From: Gonocerus acuteangulatus
Taxonomy: Eukaryota > Arthropoda > Insecta > Hemiptera > Coreidae
Reading direction: 5' to 3'
Length of the DNA: 64,000 nt
Assembly: GCA_946811695.1 (NCBI GenBank)
Contig: OX328124.1
Coordinates: forward strand, 60,385,249-60,449,248
Made by a program: the position numbers and the translations under genes. The notes under the pieces are model-generated. The model saw nothing but the letters and a program-made list of their open reading frames with translations. It was not told the DNA's origin and searched no databases. This document shows positions 34,682-42,272 of this stretch, one piece after another. How positions within the stretch are numbered: position 1 is the stretch's first letter; each line of letters opens with the position of its first letter.

Positions 34682-37500
34682 TTATGTACTTATTTATTTA
34701 CTTTTTCGTACGTGTGCTTGGACAGAAAGTGTGTATTTTGCTGTTTTTAATGTATTTTTGAGTATGAATGCTTGTGTGGTTGATTACGTGTTTTGTGTTT
34801 TAGGATTTAATTGGTTTTTATGATTGCATTGATTGTTTTTAAATGGTTCCTGACAATTCAAATTTATTTGATAAGCTTATTCTCAGGTGTTAAAGATTAT
34901 ATATGTTTTGTTTTTCTATGCTGTAGAAGCACTGAGGATGGAGCTGTAGACTCCGAAAGCTTGCTTTGAGTGAATAAAATAAATCATTTGTGGTGGAGAC
35001 CTTGGAGTTTGTTGGTTTTCCTATTATGATGCAGTACCACCACCGTCCAGCCAAATCAATGTCAAGATATATATATATATATATTTAGAATATTTGAGGT
35101 ATAATTTGGAAGTGTGGTTTCACCCCTTAAACATGCGATAGGGTTGATATAAAAAAAAAAAGTATAGATTATTTTCACGTGTTTAATAAATGTACAAAGT
35201 TTTATTAAAATCAGCTCCGGACACTTGGGGATGTTCCCTTGTTAGTATATTATTCTCGTTTTTTTTTTACATATATTTTTCTAAGACTAGTAATATTATG
35301 TTTTCTGTTTCAAGGGATTACCGATTAGCAACAACCTTTCCAAGAAGAGAATTTACTTCAGAAGACAATGGAAGTACTTTGGAATCTTTAAGTCTTATAC
35401 CCACTGCAGTAATCCTCATTTTACCTGTAATTATTCTTTCCTTAATTTTTTTGTTGACAATTTCAACTGTTAGTGCTGATTGTATTCATATGAAAAAAAA
35501 AAAAATCATTTTTCTAGTTCACAATGCTTTGTGTTATCTGGTAACTTTCTTCATTTTTTTTCTCTCTCTCTAAAGTTATTGTAATTTCATGTTAGAATAC
35601 AAGTACCAGAGTAAGCCCATATTCAAGAAGCTTGGTAACAGTGGTGACAGACATGGTTCAAAGCCTTCTTCAACCTCTCTACTCTTTGTCCAATTATATT
35701 CGTGGGATTATCTTCAGGCCAAGAGAGGACAACCAACCTCCTCCTACCCAGCAACAACCTGATCAACCCTCTACACAACAGAGGCAACCGTAGGTTTCTT
35801 TATACAATTTTACTTAATGAAAATGTATTTCCTCTTTATTGATACAATATAATTTAAAATCTAACTTCAAAATAATTTTATCGCTAATACAGGAGTATGA
35901 AATCTTCATTTTACTTTAATCATATTTGCAAATTGTAGGAATAAAAGCAACGCCACTCCACCCACTCAACCATTATGTCCATTGCAATGTAAATCGTTCC
36001 TAGCCATTCAATAGAAAACTCTTCTCAGTAAGAACTATAGAAATCTTCACCAAATTAAGCATTGGTGCTCAAAATATCACCAACAACTTCTTCCATCTTG
36101 GGCGTTGACAGTACCTAAAATTAACCTTTCCATTATCAAATTTACTAAAAAAAAAAAAAAATCCGCTGATACTGCTGACTGAATTTAAGAAAATCAAAAG
36201 TGAGTTCCCAGGAGGATGAGATAAATTTACTGATGGCTCGAAGGACAAAAACAGTGTTGGAGGCGCCACTCCGAAAAAAGGGGACACATGTTCACATTAA
36301 GACCTAACTGCAGCAATTACACAGCCGAATTATTAGCTATCCTCTTAAGACTCTTCTTATAATAACTTTAAAATATGACAATAGTACACACTGATTATTA
36401 GCACTAATAGCTATGAATAACTTATTTCCCAAATGGCCATTGGTCATAGAGATCATAAAATCACTTGAGAATCTAAACCATCAAAATCAAAATGTGATAT
36501 TTGTCAAAATTTCGTAAAATTGCGGTATACTGAGCAATTAAGCAGTAGACGAGTTGGCTTAAAAGGCGATAGGAAAAGGAAGAAAATATTACAGAATACC
36601 TAAGCTTGATGAAGTATAAGATTCCAGAAAAATGGCAACATGCTTGGGATATTGTAACTGGGAACAAATTACATATAGTCGATACAAAAGCAAAGTTTCA
36701 AATATGAAAAAAACACATTTTTTATTTTCTATCTATACTGATTGCTGTTGGACTGATGTAGGGCAAACTCTCGAATCTTAAGTTCACTCTTGAAAGGCAA
36801 AGTAACCACTGTCAAAAGGTCGATATTTTGCATTTGTATCGACGATATCATAAAAACACAACACCCAGGAATACATCAATTCGACCACCATAAAATGAAG
36901 AACGTGTCCTGGCTCTTCTAAGGATTAAACATACAAAAAAACTCATTCATTTCTAATGACTCGAAGTGCCCTTCAACTTTGTAATAACCAATCCTAATAG
37001 ATTACAAAAACTATGAGAAACAACCATGCCATGTCATCTGGTGGATTATGCCAACCAGATCAATTTAAACTTAAGTTTTCCAAAACTAGATCTTTGCAGT
37101 ATGAATATAGTGGCTGAGTATAGACGAAAAAGAGCTACCTTCATCGATTCCAACCAAACCCATCATGAGTTAAGTTACTGTTGCGCTCTGAGTAAGAGTA
37201 ACTTCTACTTCATGTATGTAGCTTCGTCCAATAATTATCTAGTAATTTACTTACTGTGTAGTAATGTTCAGCTAAGAGGTTTCAAGTATTTCAAACTCCA
37301 TTGTTATATTATTGAAGTTTGTTTTAACACAAAAATCCGTAAGAGAACAAAATAATTTAACTTTCTTGTTGAGTAATTTGATCATTGTTTCCAGGAGGAC
37401 TTATGTCCGAAAGGTTGGCAATATTCATAGTCTGAGGGATCTTAGAGATGATAATGATGAAAACAATACATGGAATGGTAACTCTACTCAGCAAATGTAA
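21646..37500 (+). CDS. UBXN4: UBX domain-containing protein 4 (erasin), ER p97/VCP cofactor
   Basis: Ten exons join in frame to 430 residues: 21646-21727, 21815-21949, 22040-22210, 23013-23125, 25055-25221, 25991-26080, 30557-30679, 35315-35426, 35596-35789 and 37395-37500. The start MKWFSGTIADAISFA opens the thioredoxin-like N-terminal domain (to about residue 125; IPIPSLFYISHSGVPLDIVSG). A charged coiled-coil follows (about 140-245), then the UBX domain (about 255-330; ARIQFRLPTGESKSNMF, FPRREFTSED). Next comes a hydrophobic hairpin (about 348-372; VQSLLQPLYSLSNYIRGIIF), then a tail ending DENNTWNGNSTQQM, a strongly conserved UBXN4 terminus. The family protein sits in the ER membrane, binds p97/VCP through UBX and promotes ER-associated degradation. 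It is somewhat shorter than vertebrate forms. Intron 1 appears to use a GC donor. Introns 6, 7 and 9 are full of transposons. Confidence 0.95.
21728..21814 (+). other. UBXN4 intron 1 with GC-AG splice sites
   Basis: The coding frame ends ...TACATAGAAG at 21727, the following bases are GCAATT, and the acceptor TTCTCAG ends at 21814. Joining there restores GSCEKSQLM in frame and in the expected place of the thioredoxin-like fold. The nearest GT (21752) would add about nine residues and break phase. At 87 bases it is the shortest intron of the gene. Confidence 0.6.
22575..22750 (+). mobile_element. tRNA-derived SINE, family C, in UBXN4 intron 3
   Basis: GGGGTCTCTCCGTGG head, GCAGGAATTTTTCTCATTTC, CTGCACCATGGATGTCGGCG and CGGTGCGCTGT before an AAATAAATAAATT tail. 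It has the same order of blocks as the copy at 25645-25838; the box B region is degraded. Confidence 0.8.
23686..24818. mobile_element. inverted-repeat element with hammerhead-like hairpin ends, interrupted by LTR-type sequence
   Basis: The left end GTTGGGATTCGGCTAAGAAA continues with an AATACGATTTTTGTAAAAAA block and GGACGTTTCGGCTAC. The right end (24711-24818) is the same text inverted, ending CTTAACCGAATCCCAAC. At the right, TGATGA, A, GGCTAC, loop, GTAGCC, GAATC forms the hairpin; at the left only half of the hairpin remains. AGGAATT and its inverse lie outside. It sits in UBXN4 intron 4. The interior carries the sequence described at 23866-24480. Confidence 0.75.
23866..24480 (-). mobile_element. 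possible LTR with primer-binding site
   Basis: On the minus strand, TGGCGACCCAACGTGGCGC (23886-23868) looks like a retroelement primer-binding site, because it starts TGG and lies just after ...ATAACA. The several hundred bases upstream of it on that strand (to about 24480) would then be an LTR beginning near TGTACA. No second LTR or coding sequence is seen, so this would be a fragment. The LTR borders are a guess. Confidence 0.35.
25645..25838 (+). mobile_element. tRNA-derived SINE, family C, best copy, in UBXN4 intron 5
   Basis: The head reads CGGTCTCCCGTGGACTAGTGGCTAGCGTG (box A region), has CAT in the anticodon position, and has GGTGGGTTCGATCCCCACC (perfect T-arm and box B). The unique SINE body (GCTGCACCCTGGATGTAGGC, GATGCGCTGT) ends in a 28-base poly-A tail. 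It is not a tRNA gene because the 3' acceptor strand is replaced by the SINE body. Confidence 0.85.
26187..26245 (+). mobile_element. SINE family A head fragment
   Basis: GGGGGCGAGGTTAGCTCAGT then GGTAGAGTGCTGGA is the box A head of the SINE at 54380-54731; the rest is lost. Confidence 0.6.
26290..26620. mobile_element. diverged Penelope-type inverted ends
   Basis: CTCCACCACAAAGATTTATT (about 26400) and the inverted counterpart GAGAATGGAGGTTCAGAGTC followed by CGGAAGC...AATAATAAATCTTTG (about 26485-26545) match the two inverted ends of the element at 32588-35065. A further hairpin-like block lies at 26312-26345 (ACGTTTCC...CATCAG). Here the ends lie almost next to each other, so the coding part is lost. 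Confidence 0.55.
27060..28566 (-). mobile_element. Tc1-like DNA transposon with IR/DR ends
   Basis: TA at both borders and matching inverted ends: CACCCCTGGCCAAATTTTAT at the left, and the inverse of TTTGGCCAGGAGTG at the right. A second, inner pair of the same motif (TTGGCCAAATTTAATTGTAC at 27239, and its inverse near 28350-28378) gives the inverted-repeat/direct-repeat architecture of some Tc1 elements. It spans about 1.5 kb in UBXN4 intron 6, opposite to the gene. Confidence 0.9.
27435..27895 (-). pseudogene. Tc1 transposase, C-terminal part, inactive
   Basis: Two overlapping frames. 27895-27677 gives MARIRPVHLDTWKD and a basic stretch, and 27758-27435 gives VWGAITESGDF, QDNAPVHTS and WPARSPDLNPIGNYW. 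The pattern is the DD34E core of Tc1: the second Asp is in QDNAPVH, and the Glu expected in DLNPIENYW is Gly (GGA for GAA). A frameshift near 27700-27750 and the loss of the N-terminal DNA-binding part confirm that it is dead. Confidence 0.85.
28668..28860 (-). mobile_element. tRNA-derived SINE, family B, full copy
   Basis: On the minus strand: GGAGGCCCGGTGGCCATGAG (box A side), then GGGTTCGATTCCCACTAGGG (box B), GGTGGCTTTTCTTT, GGTGGTAACCTATAGATAACCCGTCC-type text, and a TAAATGGACGTTAAAATT tail. Relatives lie at 1498-1628, 2198-2376 and 51488-51685. It lies in UBXN4 intron 6. Confidence 0.85.
29002..29990 (+). mobile_element. pogo/Tigger-like element with partial transposase
   Basis: The left end GTGAAACCTCCCTACAGCAT and the right end (inverse) GCGAAACCTCCCTATAGCGG, with repeated GGACACCTCT blocks, match the inverted ends of pogo/Tigger elements; TA flanks both. 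At about 29562-29760 the plus strand encodes LTLKEKIDVITFSNRENC, VHKVAEFFKIGKTQAAEIL and KNKDEILKKWTEN, the CENP-B-type helix-turn-helix of a pogo transposase. The catalytic domain is missing. A (TA)n tract lies at 29250-29304. It sits in UBXN4 intron 6. Confidence 0.8.
30950..32150 (-). pseudogene. Jockey-like LINE reverse transcriptase remnant
   Basis: Read on the minus strand from about 32000, broken frames give LDVAQAFDHEWHDRFS (RT motif A region), then QAHPNLIDFWLIKWTIKVNP followed by KS and LTFAL, then YYLGMIINKKITWRP-like and SSLWTYCIQLWVSTKPSN. That order and spacing are those of Jockey-type RT through thumb. Many stops and frameshifts show it is old. It occupies UBXN4 intron 7, opposite to the gene. 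Confidence 0.7.
32140..32320. repeat. left arm of foldback element in UBXN4 intron 7
   Basis: ACAAGGGAACATCCCC, GGAGCTGATAAAG, GTACTTTTATTAAACATGTG, GTGAAACCACCCTTCCAAATT and CACCTCAAATATTCTAA recur inverted at 35085-35255. The arms of about 170 bases now lie 2.8 kb apart because a Penelope-like element entered between them. Confidence 0.8.
32529..32588. repeat. (TA)n microsatellite
   Basis: About 60 bases of TA between the foldback arm and the Penelope-like element; the latter may have inserted in it. Confidence 0.95.
33044..33247 (-). pseudogene. inverted duplicate of the Penelope C-terminus
   Basis: Sixty-seven codons (LLHNVKKGYKMNVIEGIE... to the stop) identical to the end of the frame at 34586 except Asn for Asp at one site (IKLNKL against IKLDKL). 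This is part of the left inverted arm of the element, not a separate gene. Confidence 0.9.
33490..34586 (+). pseudogene. Penelope RT C-terminal part and GIY-YIG endonuclease
   Basis: From about 33490 one frame gives GLVMGSPISPLAADMFMDWF and FWYRYVDDVFFG, which are RT motifs B and C with the catalytic YVDD. A frameshift near 33650 leads into the long frame ending at 34586. That frame holds FTSELEVEGLLCFLDLQI, the linker, and the endonuclease signature SGIYKMKCTSCEASYIGQCG followed by RKLKKRCYEH. GIY-YIG fused to RT is specific to Penelope-like elements. The RT fingers and motif A are missing (5' truncation), so the protein cannot be active. Confidence 0.9.
35085..35255. repeat. right arm of foldback element, 60 bases upstream of UBXN4 exon 8
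   Basis: The inverse of 32140-32320, as described there. The end of the arm, CTTGGGGATGTTCCCTTGTT, comes within about 60 bases of the exon 8 acceptor at 35313-35314, so the branch-point region of that intron is very close to transposon sequence. Confidence 0.8.
35960..36990 (+). pseudogene. Jockey-like LINE RNase H and 3' remnant in UBXN4 intron 9
   Basis: Broken plus-strand frames give PSWALTVPKINLSIIKF, KFTDGSKDKNSVGGATPKKG (RNase H DGS motif with the following glycine-rich turn) and WQHAWDIVTGNKLHIV. These match the RNase H and downstream region of Jockey/I LINEs, as in the element at 5788-6351. Stops are frequent. Confidence 0.65.
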
Positions 37501-37525
37501 ATTACTTGTATACAAATTATTTAAT

Positions 37526-37531
37526 AATAAA
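37526..37531 (+). promoter_or_regulatory. polyadenylation signal of UBXN4
   Basis: AATAAA lies 26 bases after the stop codon at 37498-37500. Confidence 0.55.
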
Positions 37532-37687
37532 AAAATGGTGAAAAAATCTATTTGTACAGAGAGTAAAGTTTGTTTTGTTTTACTTGTATGTCTCTTCAGA
37601 CTTTATATTTAAGATTATAATTTGTTTTTAATTCTGTAAATTAAAAAACATTAAATGATAAAAGTTCATTATAATTAATTTCCACTA

Positions 37688-38090
37688 TTAACACATTCAT
37701 TGCGGGTCTAAAATTCACGTTTTTCCCGTAAACGGGAGAAATTTGTATGATCAAATTTTGACATAACCATGTTATATTTGTTTTATTAACACAAAAATTG
37801 CGAAAATTATAAACACTGAATAAAAATGCACATACCTTGAAATATTTTAAAAAGTGGTTGGAGACTAAAAATTTAAATTTGAAAACACAAACGATTTATA
37901 CCCTCTGAAAGAAGAACGATATCTGAGGTCTTCCCGCCGGTCGGTTGGGCAGGTAAAGGAGAAATCCCCTCTACGAGACACTTTTAAGTGAATGGAAAAG
38001 TACTTGGCTTACCCGATAGATCTATCGGGTCCGTAGGAGCGAGTGGGGAGGCACCCGATAGATCTATCTGGTCCGCAACGAATGTGTTAA
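37688..38090. mobile_element. piggyBac-type MITE
   Basis: TTAA at 37688-37691 and 38087-38090, with inverted ends TTAACACATTC(A/G)TTGCGG that mismatch at one base. The ends resemble those of the larger piggyBac at 8898-10043 (TTAACACGTTCAGTGCGG). Near the right end are two ACCCGATAGATCTATCGGGT-type palindromes (about 38011-38031 and 38053-38072). At 403 bases there is no coding sequence. Confidence 0.85.
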
Positions 38091-38135
38091 GAGGTTACTA
38101 ATTAGAATTTAATTTATTTCTACTTTACCAGTTAA

Positions 38136-38140
<5 letters not shown>

Positions 38141-38193
<53 letters not shown>

Positions 38194-38243
38194 TATAATA
38201 TATATATATATAAATATATAATATATATATATATATAAATATA

Positions 38244-38286
<43 letters not shown>
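38141..38286. repeat. compound (CT)n(TA)n microsatellite
   Basis: A CT run passes into a TA run interrupted by TAAATATATAA units. A further TA tract is at 38378-38420. Confidence 0.95.
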
Positions 38287-38287
<1 letters not shown>

Positions 38288-38375
38288 CATATTTTTTTAT
38301 TTTATTTTATTTGTTTCCTCCTTACAGTAACCCTGCAAGGAGGGAGTTTATTTTTTTTTACCTGCAAGTCTCATG

Positions 38376-38421
<46 letters not shown>

Positions 38422-38422
<1 letters not shown>

Positions 38423-39055
38423 CAGTAAGACCTCCATTATCCAGGGTAATGACGGGGAGGGTGGTCCACGGATAATTGAAACACATTTTATTGACTAAAT
38501 ATGCTGGATTATAAGGTTATAAAGAAAAACTGTGTACAAGATGTCAAATATAAACCTTTTTATTTGCATTGAGAAATGTGTATGTTAACGTTTCATTAAT
38601 TAATAATTTGTATAAGTGCAAAAAAAACTCAAATTAAATTTTTTTTCCGAGAAAGTCAGTAATTTTTTGTTACATAATTCTTTTCTTATATCTGCTCTGA
38701 TCTCCTGTAACAAGATAATTCTGCTGAAATCGGCATTCTCCTGCACAAAATAATTCAGCAGAAGTTCTACAGCCTGTAATGCCTGGTTGTGCTTTATTTT
38801 CGTTGTCATCGCTCTCATTTCCTTGGTCATTCTGCGCAGAGGTCGAAGGCTCGTTTTTTCGGTGCAGATCTGCTATCTCAGTTTCTATAAGTTTTTCAAA
38901 TCCCTCTTCATTCATGTCACATTCCAGCCAAGTTTTCATGCCATTCGTATCAACATGGATGAAATCTGGAGGAACTTTGGTGATTTCGAGAATGATTCCG
39001 TTTCAACATTGAGAGGTTTCCTGGTCATAACTGTAGTGTTCTAATATTTTCGCCC
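38422..39055 (-). pseudogene. pogo/Tigger transposase C-terminal remnant
   Basis: The outer end CAGTAAGACCTCCATTATCC at 38423 is a pogo/Tigger-type terminal repeat. Minus-strand frames 38939-38670 (MKTWLECDMNEEGFEKLIE) and 38830-38600 (KIKHNQALQAVELLLNYFVQ, RADIRKELCNKKLLTFSE) are two halves of one frame-shifted protein. They match the acidic tail and C-terminal helix of Tigger-type transposases. The catalytic core and the other terminal repeat are missing; a (TA)n tract starts at 39062. Confidence 0.7.
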
Positions 39056-39061
39056 ATGAAC

Positions 39062-39062
39062 T

Positions 39063-39126
<64 letters not shown>
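39062..39126. repeat. (TA)n microsatellite
   Basis: About 55 bases of TA followed by a short ACACACATA transition. Confidence 0.95.
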
Positions 39127-39129
39127 TAT

Positions 39130-40280
39130 ATTTCTCAAGGGCTTTTTTTTGTGTCGGTACGCCAGTGCTTCCTTAATACTTCATCAATTTTCATAAATGA
39201 GACACCATTTTAAAGCTTTTCTTAACTGCTACACAGAAAAAATATACAAATTACTCACATTTAGTTGTTTCGAGAATATCGAAATGAAATCGATTTCATA
39301 CTTATATTGTCTCATTCTGTATTTAATTTAGATTTAAAATATTGAATTAAGATATTCAAACTGCTGATTTATTAATAACATGAATTAAATTAATCAGAAA
39401 TTGAATTTATATTTGATTCCCCAAACAGCTCGTAATCATTTGTTTTTACTGACAATTCGTCCATGACGACCAACTTACTTCGACTCTGCTCTTGATGATA
39501 AAAAAAACCCAGCAATCAAATCAGACTATTCACTTTAAGGAAATTTTATACATGAAACTATACTACGTCATGGCTGGTCTCAACTCCCCACTACTATGAT
39601 ATGAAATACTGTATACTTTCTCATGCAATCTGGCCTCCAGGTAACTTCGTAATACAACTTTCACAAATCATTTAGTGCATCTGATCTGGCCATGTTTATT
39701 GCTTTACATTTCTTTTTGGGTCTCAGCTTCACATGATGTCAAGTGCAAGGGGACTTCACAGAGGCAGACACCATTCAGAGGAAGAACACAGACCCTCAAC
39801 CGTGTCTCGGCAAACACAACTTCTGCGAATGCTTTGCACGGCTCAACTAGTATGAACATAATTTTATATTTATGATTGGTTAAATCCTCCCAGAAATTGA
39901 TCAAGTTTGTAATTCAATTAAACAGATTAAGGAATAAGTACAAATAGCAAGCATACTTTAAGCACAATTTAAAGCTCTTTTTTAGGTAGAAATAGAACTC
40001 AAATAAGCAACAGACTAAAGAACATAAATTTATTTTACTTTAAGAGCTGCACAGCAATGGTGATCTGCCCTAAAAGAATTTATATAAAATATAATAAATA
40101 AAATAATAAATTATAAGCCAAGGGTCAGTAACAAAGTTAAAAAATAAAGGGTATGGAGAAGGATAATAAAAGAATAATAAAGAAATATATAAGCAATTAA
40201 TAAAATAAATAAATACAGAATTAAACGTATAATTTTAATGGTAATAATAAATAGTAATCATAATGATATTTTTGGAGTTG
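39130..40280. other. intergenic, no recognisable gene
   Basis: AT-rich spacer between the convergent UBXN4 and NACA genes. Reading frames at 39675-39904 on both strands have no family signature or splice signals. Confidence 0.45.
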
Positions 40281-40765
40281 AAATCTGAGAAACTTTGACT
40301 TGGGAGTTATGTGTGGTATAACTACATTTTATTATATGTCTTTGTCGCCTTGAAGTATGGTATCAATATGTGGGGTTCACTGAGGCTTCGAGGAATCTGT
40401 AAGTTGTCTCTTTTAAGGCAGTCTGTTAGTGTTTTACAGTTAAAGGTACGTTGCATGCCTCACATAGTGGTTTGTCTTGTCTTGTGAAGAGGTACGAATG
40501 GGTGTCGTGTATGTCCGATCCTAAGTCGTGTTAGTATTACTTCATCGCGTCTTGTCCTTAGTTCTCCTGACGAATATGGCTTTATACTGCACTTTATTTC
40601 CCTGAGGTGGTTATCTTGTGTGCAGTACCATGTTGCTTGCCATCTATTCAGTATAGTGTGTGTTATTTTTGTTTGTAAGTCTTGTGATATAAGTAAGTGC
40701 TAGTTGTAGCAAATTTTGCCTGTTCGTCTGCTTTTGAAGTCTCTCCAAGGTTCATAACATAAATA
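40020..40765 (-). pseudogene. LINE 3' end remnant
   Basis: On the minus strand, broken frames resemble the C-terminal Cys-motif region of the LINE at 5452-5646 (an RTRQDKPLCEAC-like stretch at about 40470, then VKHY-TDCLK). They are followed by an A-rich, AAATAAATAAA-bearing 3' region at about 40080-40260. This is a 5'-truncated old copy of that LINE family. Confidence 0.6.
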
Positions 40766-40974
40766 ATAACTAACTTAAAAACATACTACAGTCCTTTCCA
40801 CTTGATAGTGTCACACCCGGAGCAAATATTGCTTTGCAGGCTTACCACATCCAGGGATCGGTAGGCCAGGTCAACTCGCAGCAATCTAAGGGTCAAACAT
40901 AGAAACCTTCAATAATGCATTCACTCCATAAAAGTAACATTTTTGCTTTAATGGTCACTGTAAAATTTGAAGGA

Positions 40975-41720
40975 ATTTAACTATCAGTCCAGTCAACGAA
41001 CAGTTATAGGTGGAAATGTTTGGAACACAATTTTTAACTTCATAACTTTGTTTTGGCTAGTTAGGTGGTCAACATATCAAAAGTCCTCACCTGTTGCCTT
41101 TGAGCCGGGGTTTACAAGGTCCCATTGTTCGGGTTTTCACTTATATCTCGGAAACCCTGCGTCCTAGCGACATGACCATTCTATAACAAATGAAAGCTTA
41201 TTAAATTTTCTACAAGTTCTATTTAATAAAGTATATGTTGACCACCTAACTAGCCGAAACAAAGTTATGAAGTTAGAAAATGGGTTCCAAACATTTCCAC
41301 CTATAATTCTGTTTCCTGGGCTGTTAGTCGCTACATTTCAGATTTCACGATGAACACTGAAATAATTTTTACGTTTGAAGGAAAATATATAAAATAGCAA
41401 AGTAATATATATTATTGAAGGGAATGCAATACTCTACAACCTTATAACCATTATTTATTATTTTGGTAGATCGTTGAAGAGTTATCCGGTCAAAACGGGG
41501 GAAAAATATGGGGCAAAAGTGTTTTTTCCCAAAATGACAGACTTTCAAGAGCGGATATTTCGAAAACTAAAAATATCTCGAAAAACTTTATTGAATAGAA
41601 CTTGTAAGAAATTTAATCAGCTTTCATTTGTTATAGAATGGTCATGTCGCTAGGACACAGGGTTTCCGAGATATAAGTGAAAACCCGAAAAATGGGACCT
41701 TCTAAGTTGGATTTGTAGGA
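40975..41720. repeat. compound inverted repeat, two interleaved palindromes
   Basis: Arm 1 (about 40985-41090: TATAGGTGGAAATGTTTGGAA, TTTTGGCTAGTTAGGTGGTC) returns inverted at about 41232-41330. Arm 2 (about 41120-41235: CGGGTTTTCACTTATATCTC, GCGTCCTAGCGACATGACCA) returns inverted at about 41575-41700. The left copy of arm 2 overlaps the right copy of arm 1. I do not recognise the element; no coding sequence. Confidence 0.75.
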
Positions 41721-42272
41721 ACAAGTTTTTGTTTGCATATCATCGCTCAAATTTCACATACGCATAAGTCAATTTTCCCAACTTTTCAGGAGGGCATTAA
41801 AATATAACTATAATGATCTCTAGCTTGAAACTTATAAGTATACAATAATTTCTGATTTAACGCATAATTTTGGTAACATTTAAACGAAAAAACTTGCCTG
41901 AATGGCCTAAAATAGATTTACAGGGTTATAAATAAACAATAAACAGATAACCAACTTACGCGTTTTTGCATTGATTACTTTTTCCTATTGATACATAAGA
42001 AAAAGTTATGTCGTACTCTTAATAATTAAAAACAAAGTAAATGTGGGGTAAAGAATTATAATAAAAAAACTTTTATTAAACCAAATAGAATAACAGTAAA
42101 ACTACTTACAACTTTTTTTTTTTAAGGAACTTAAAATGAAAGCAAAATAAAATAACATACAGAAGGACTGCCCTTAACACAAAGAAACATCACTTACTTA
42201 CTTTTACTTAGTTGGTTAATAAATATTGAATCTCATAATTTTTCTAAAGAGGTCCCTAATTTTACATGGTTA

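Larger units (their letters stand above)
32588..35065 (+). mobile_element. Penelope-like element bounded by inverted copies of its 3' end
   Basis: The 3' part (about 34235-35030) carries the end of the coding sequence and a hammerhead-like hairpin (34932-34959). It is repeated almost perfectly in inverted orientation at 32588-33385, including the last 67 codons with a single residue difference. Between them lies a 5'-truncated RT plus GIY-YIG coding region. A partial inverted copy at the 5' side is a known habit of Penelope-like elements. It sits in UBXN4 intron 7 in sense orientation. Confidence 0.85.
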
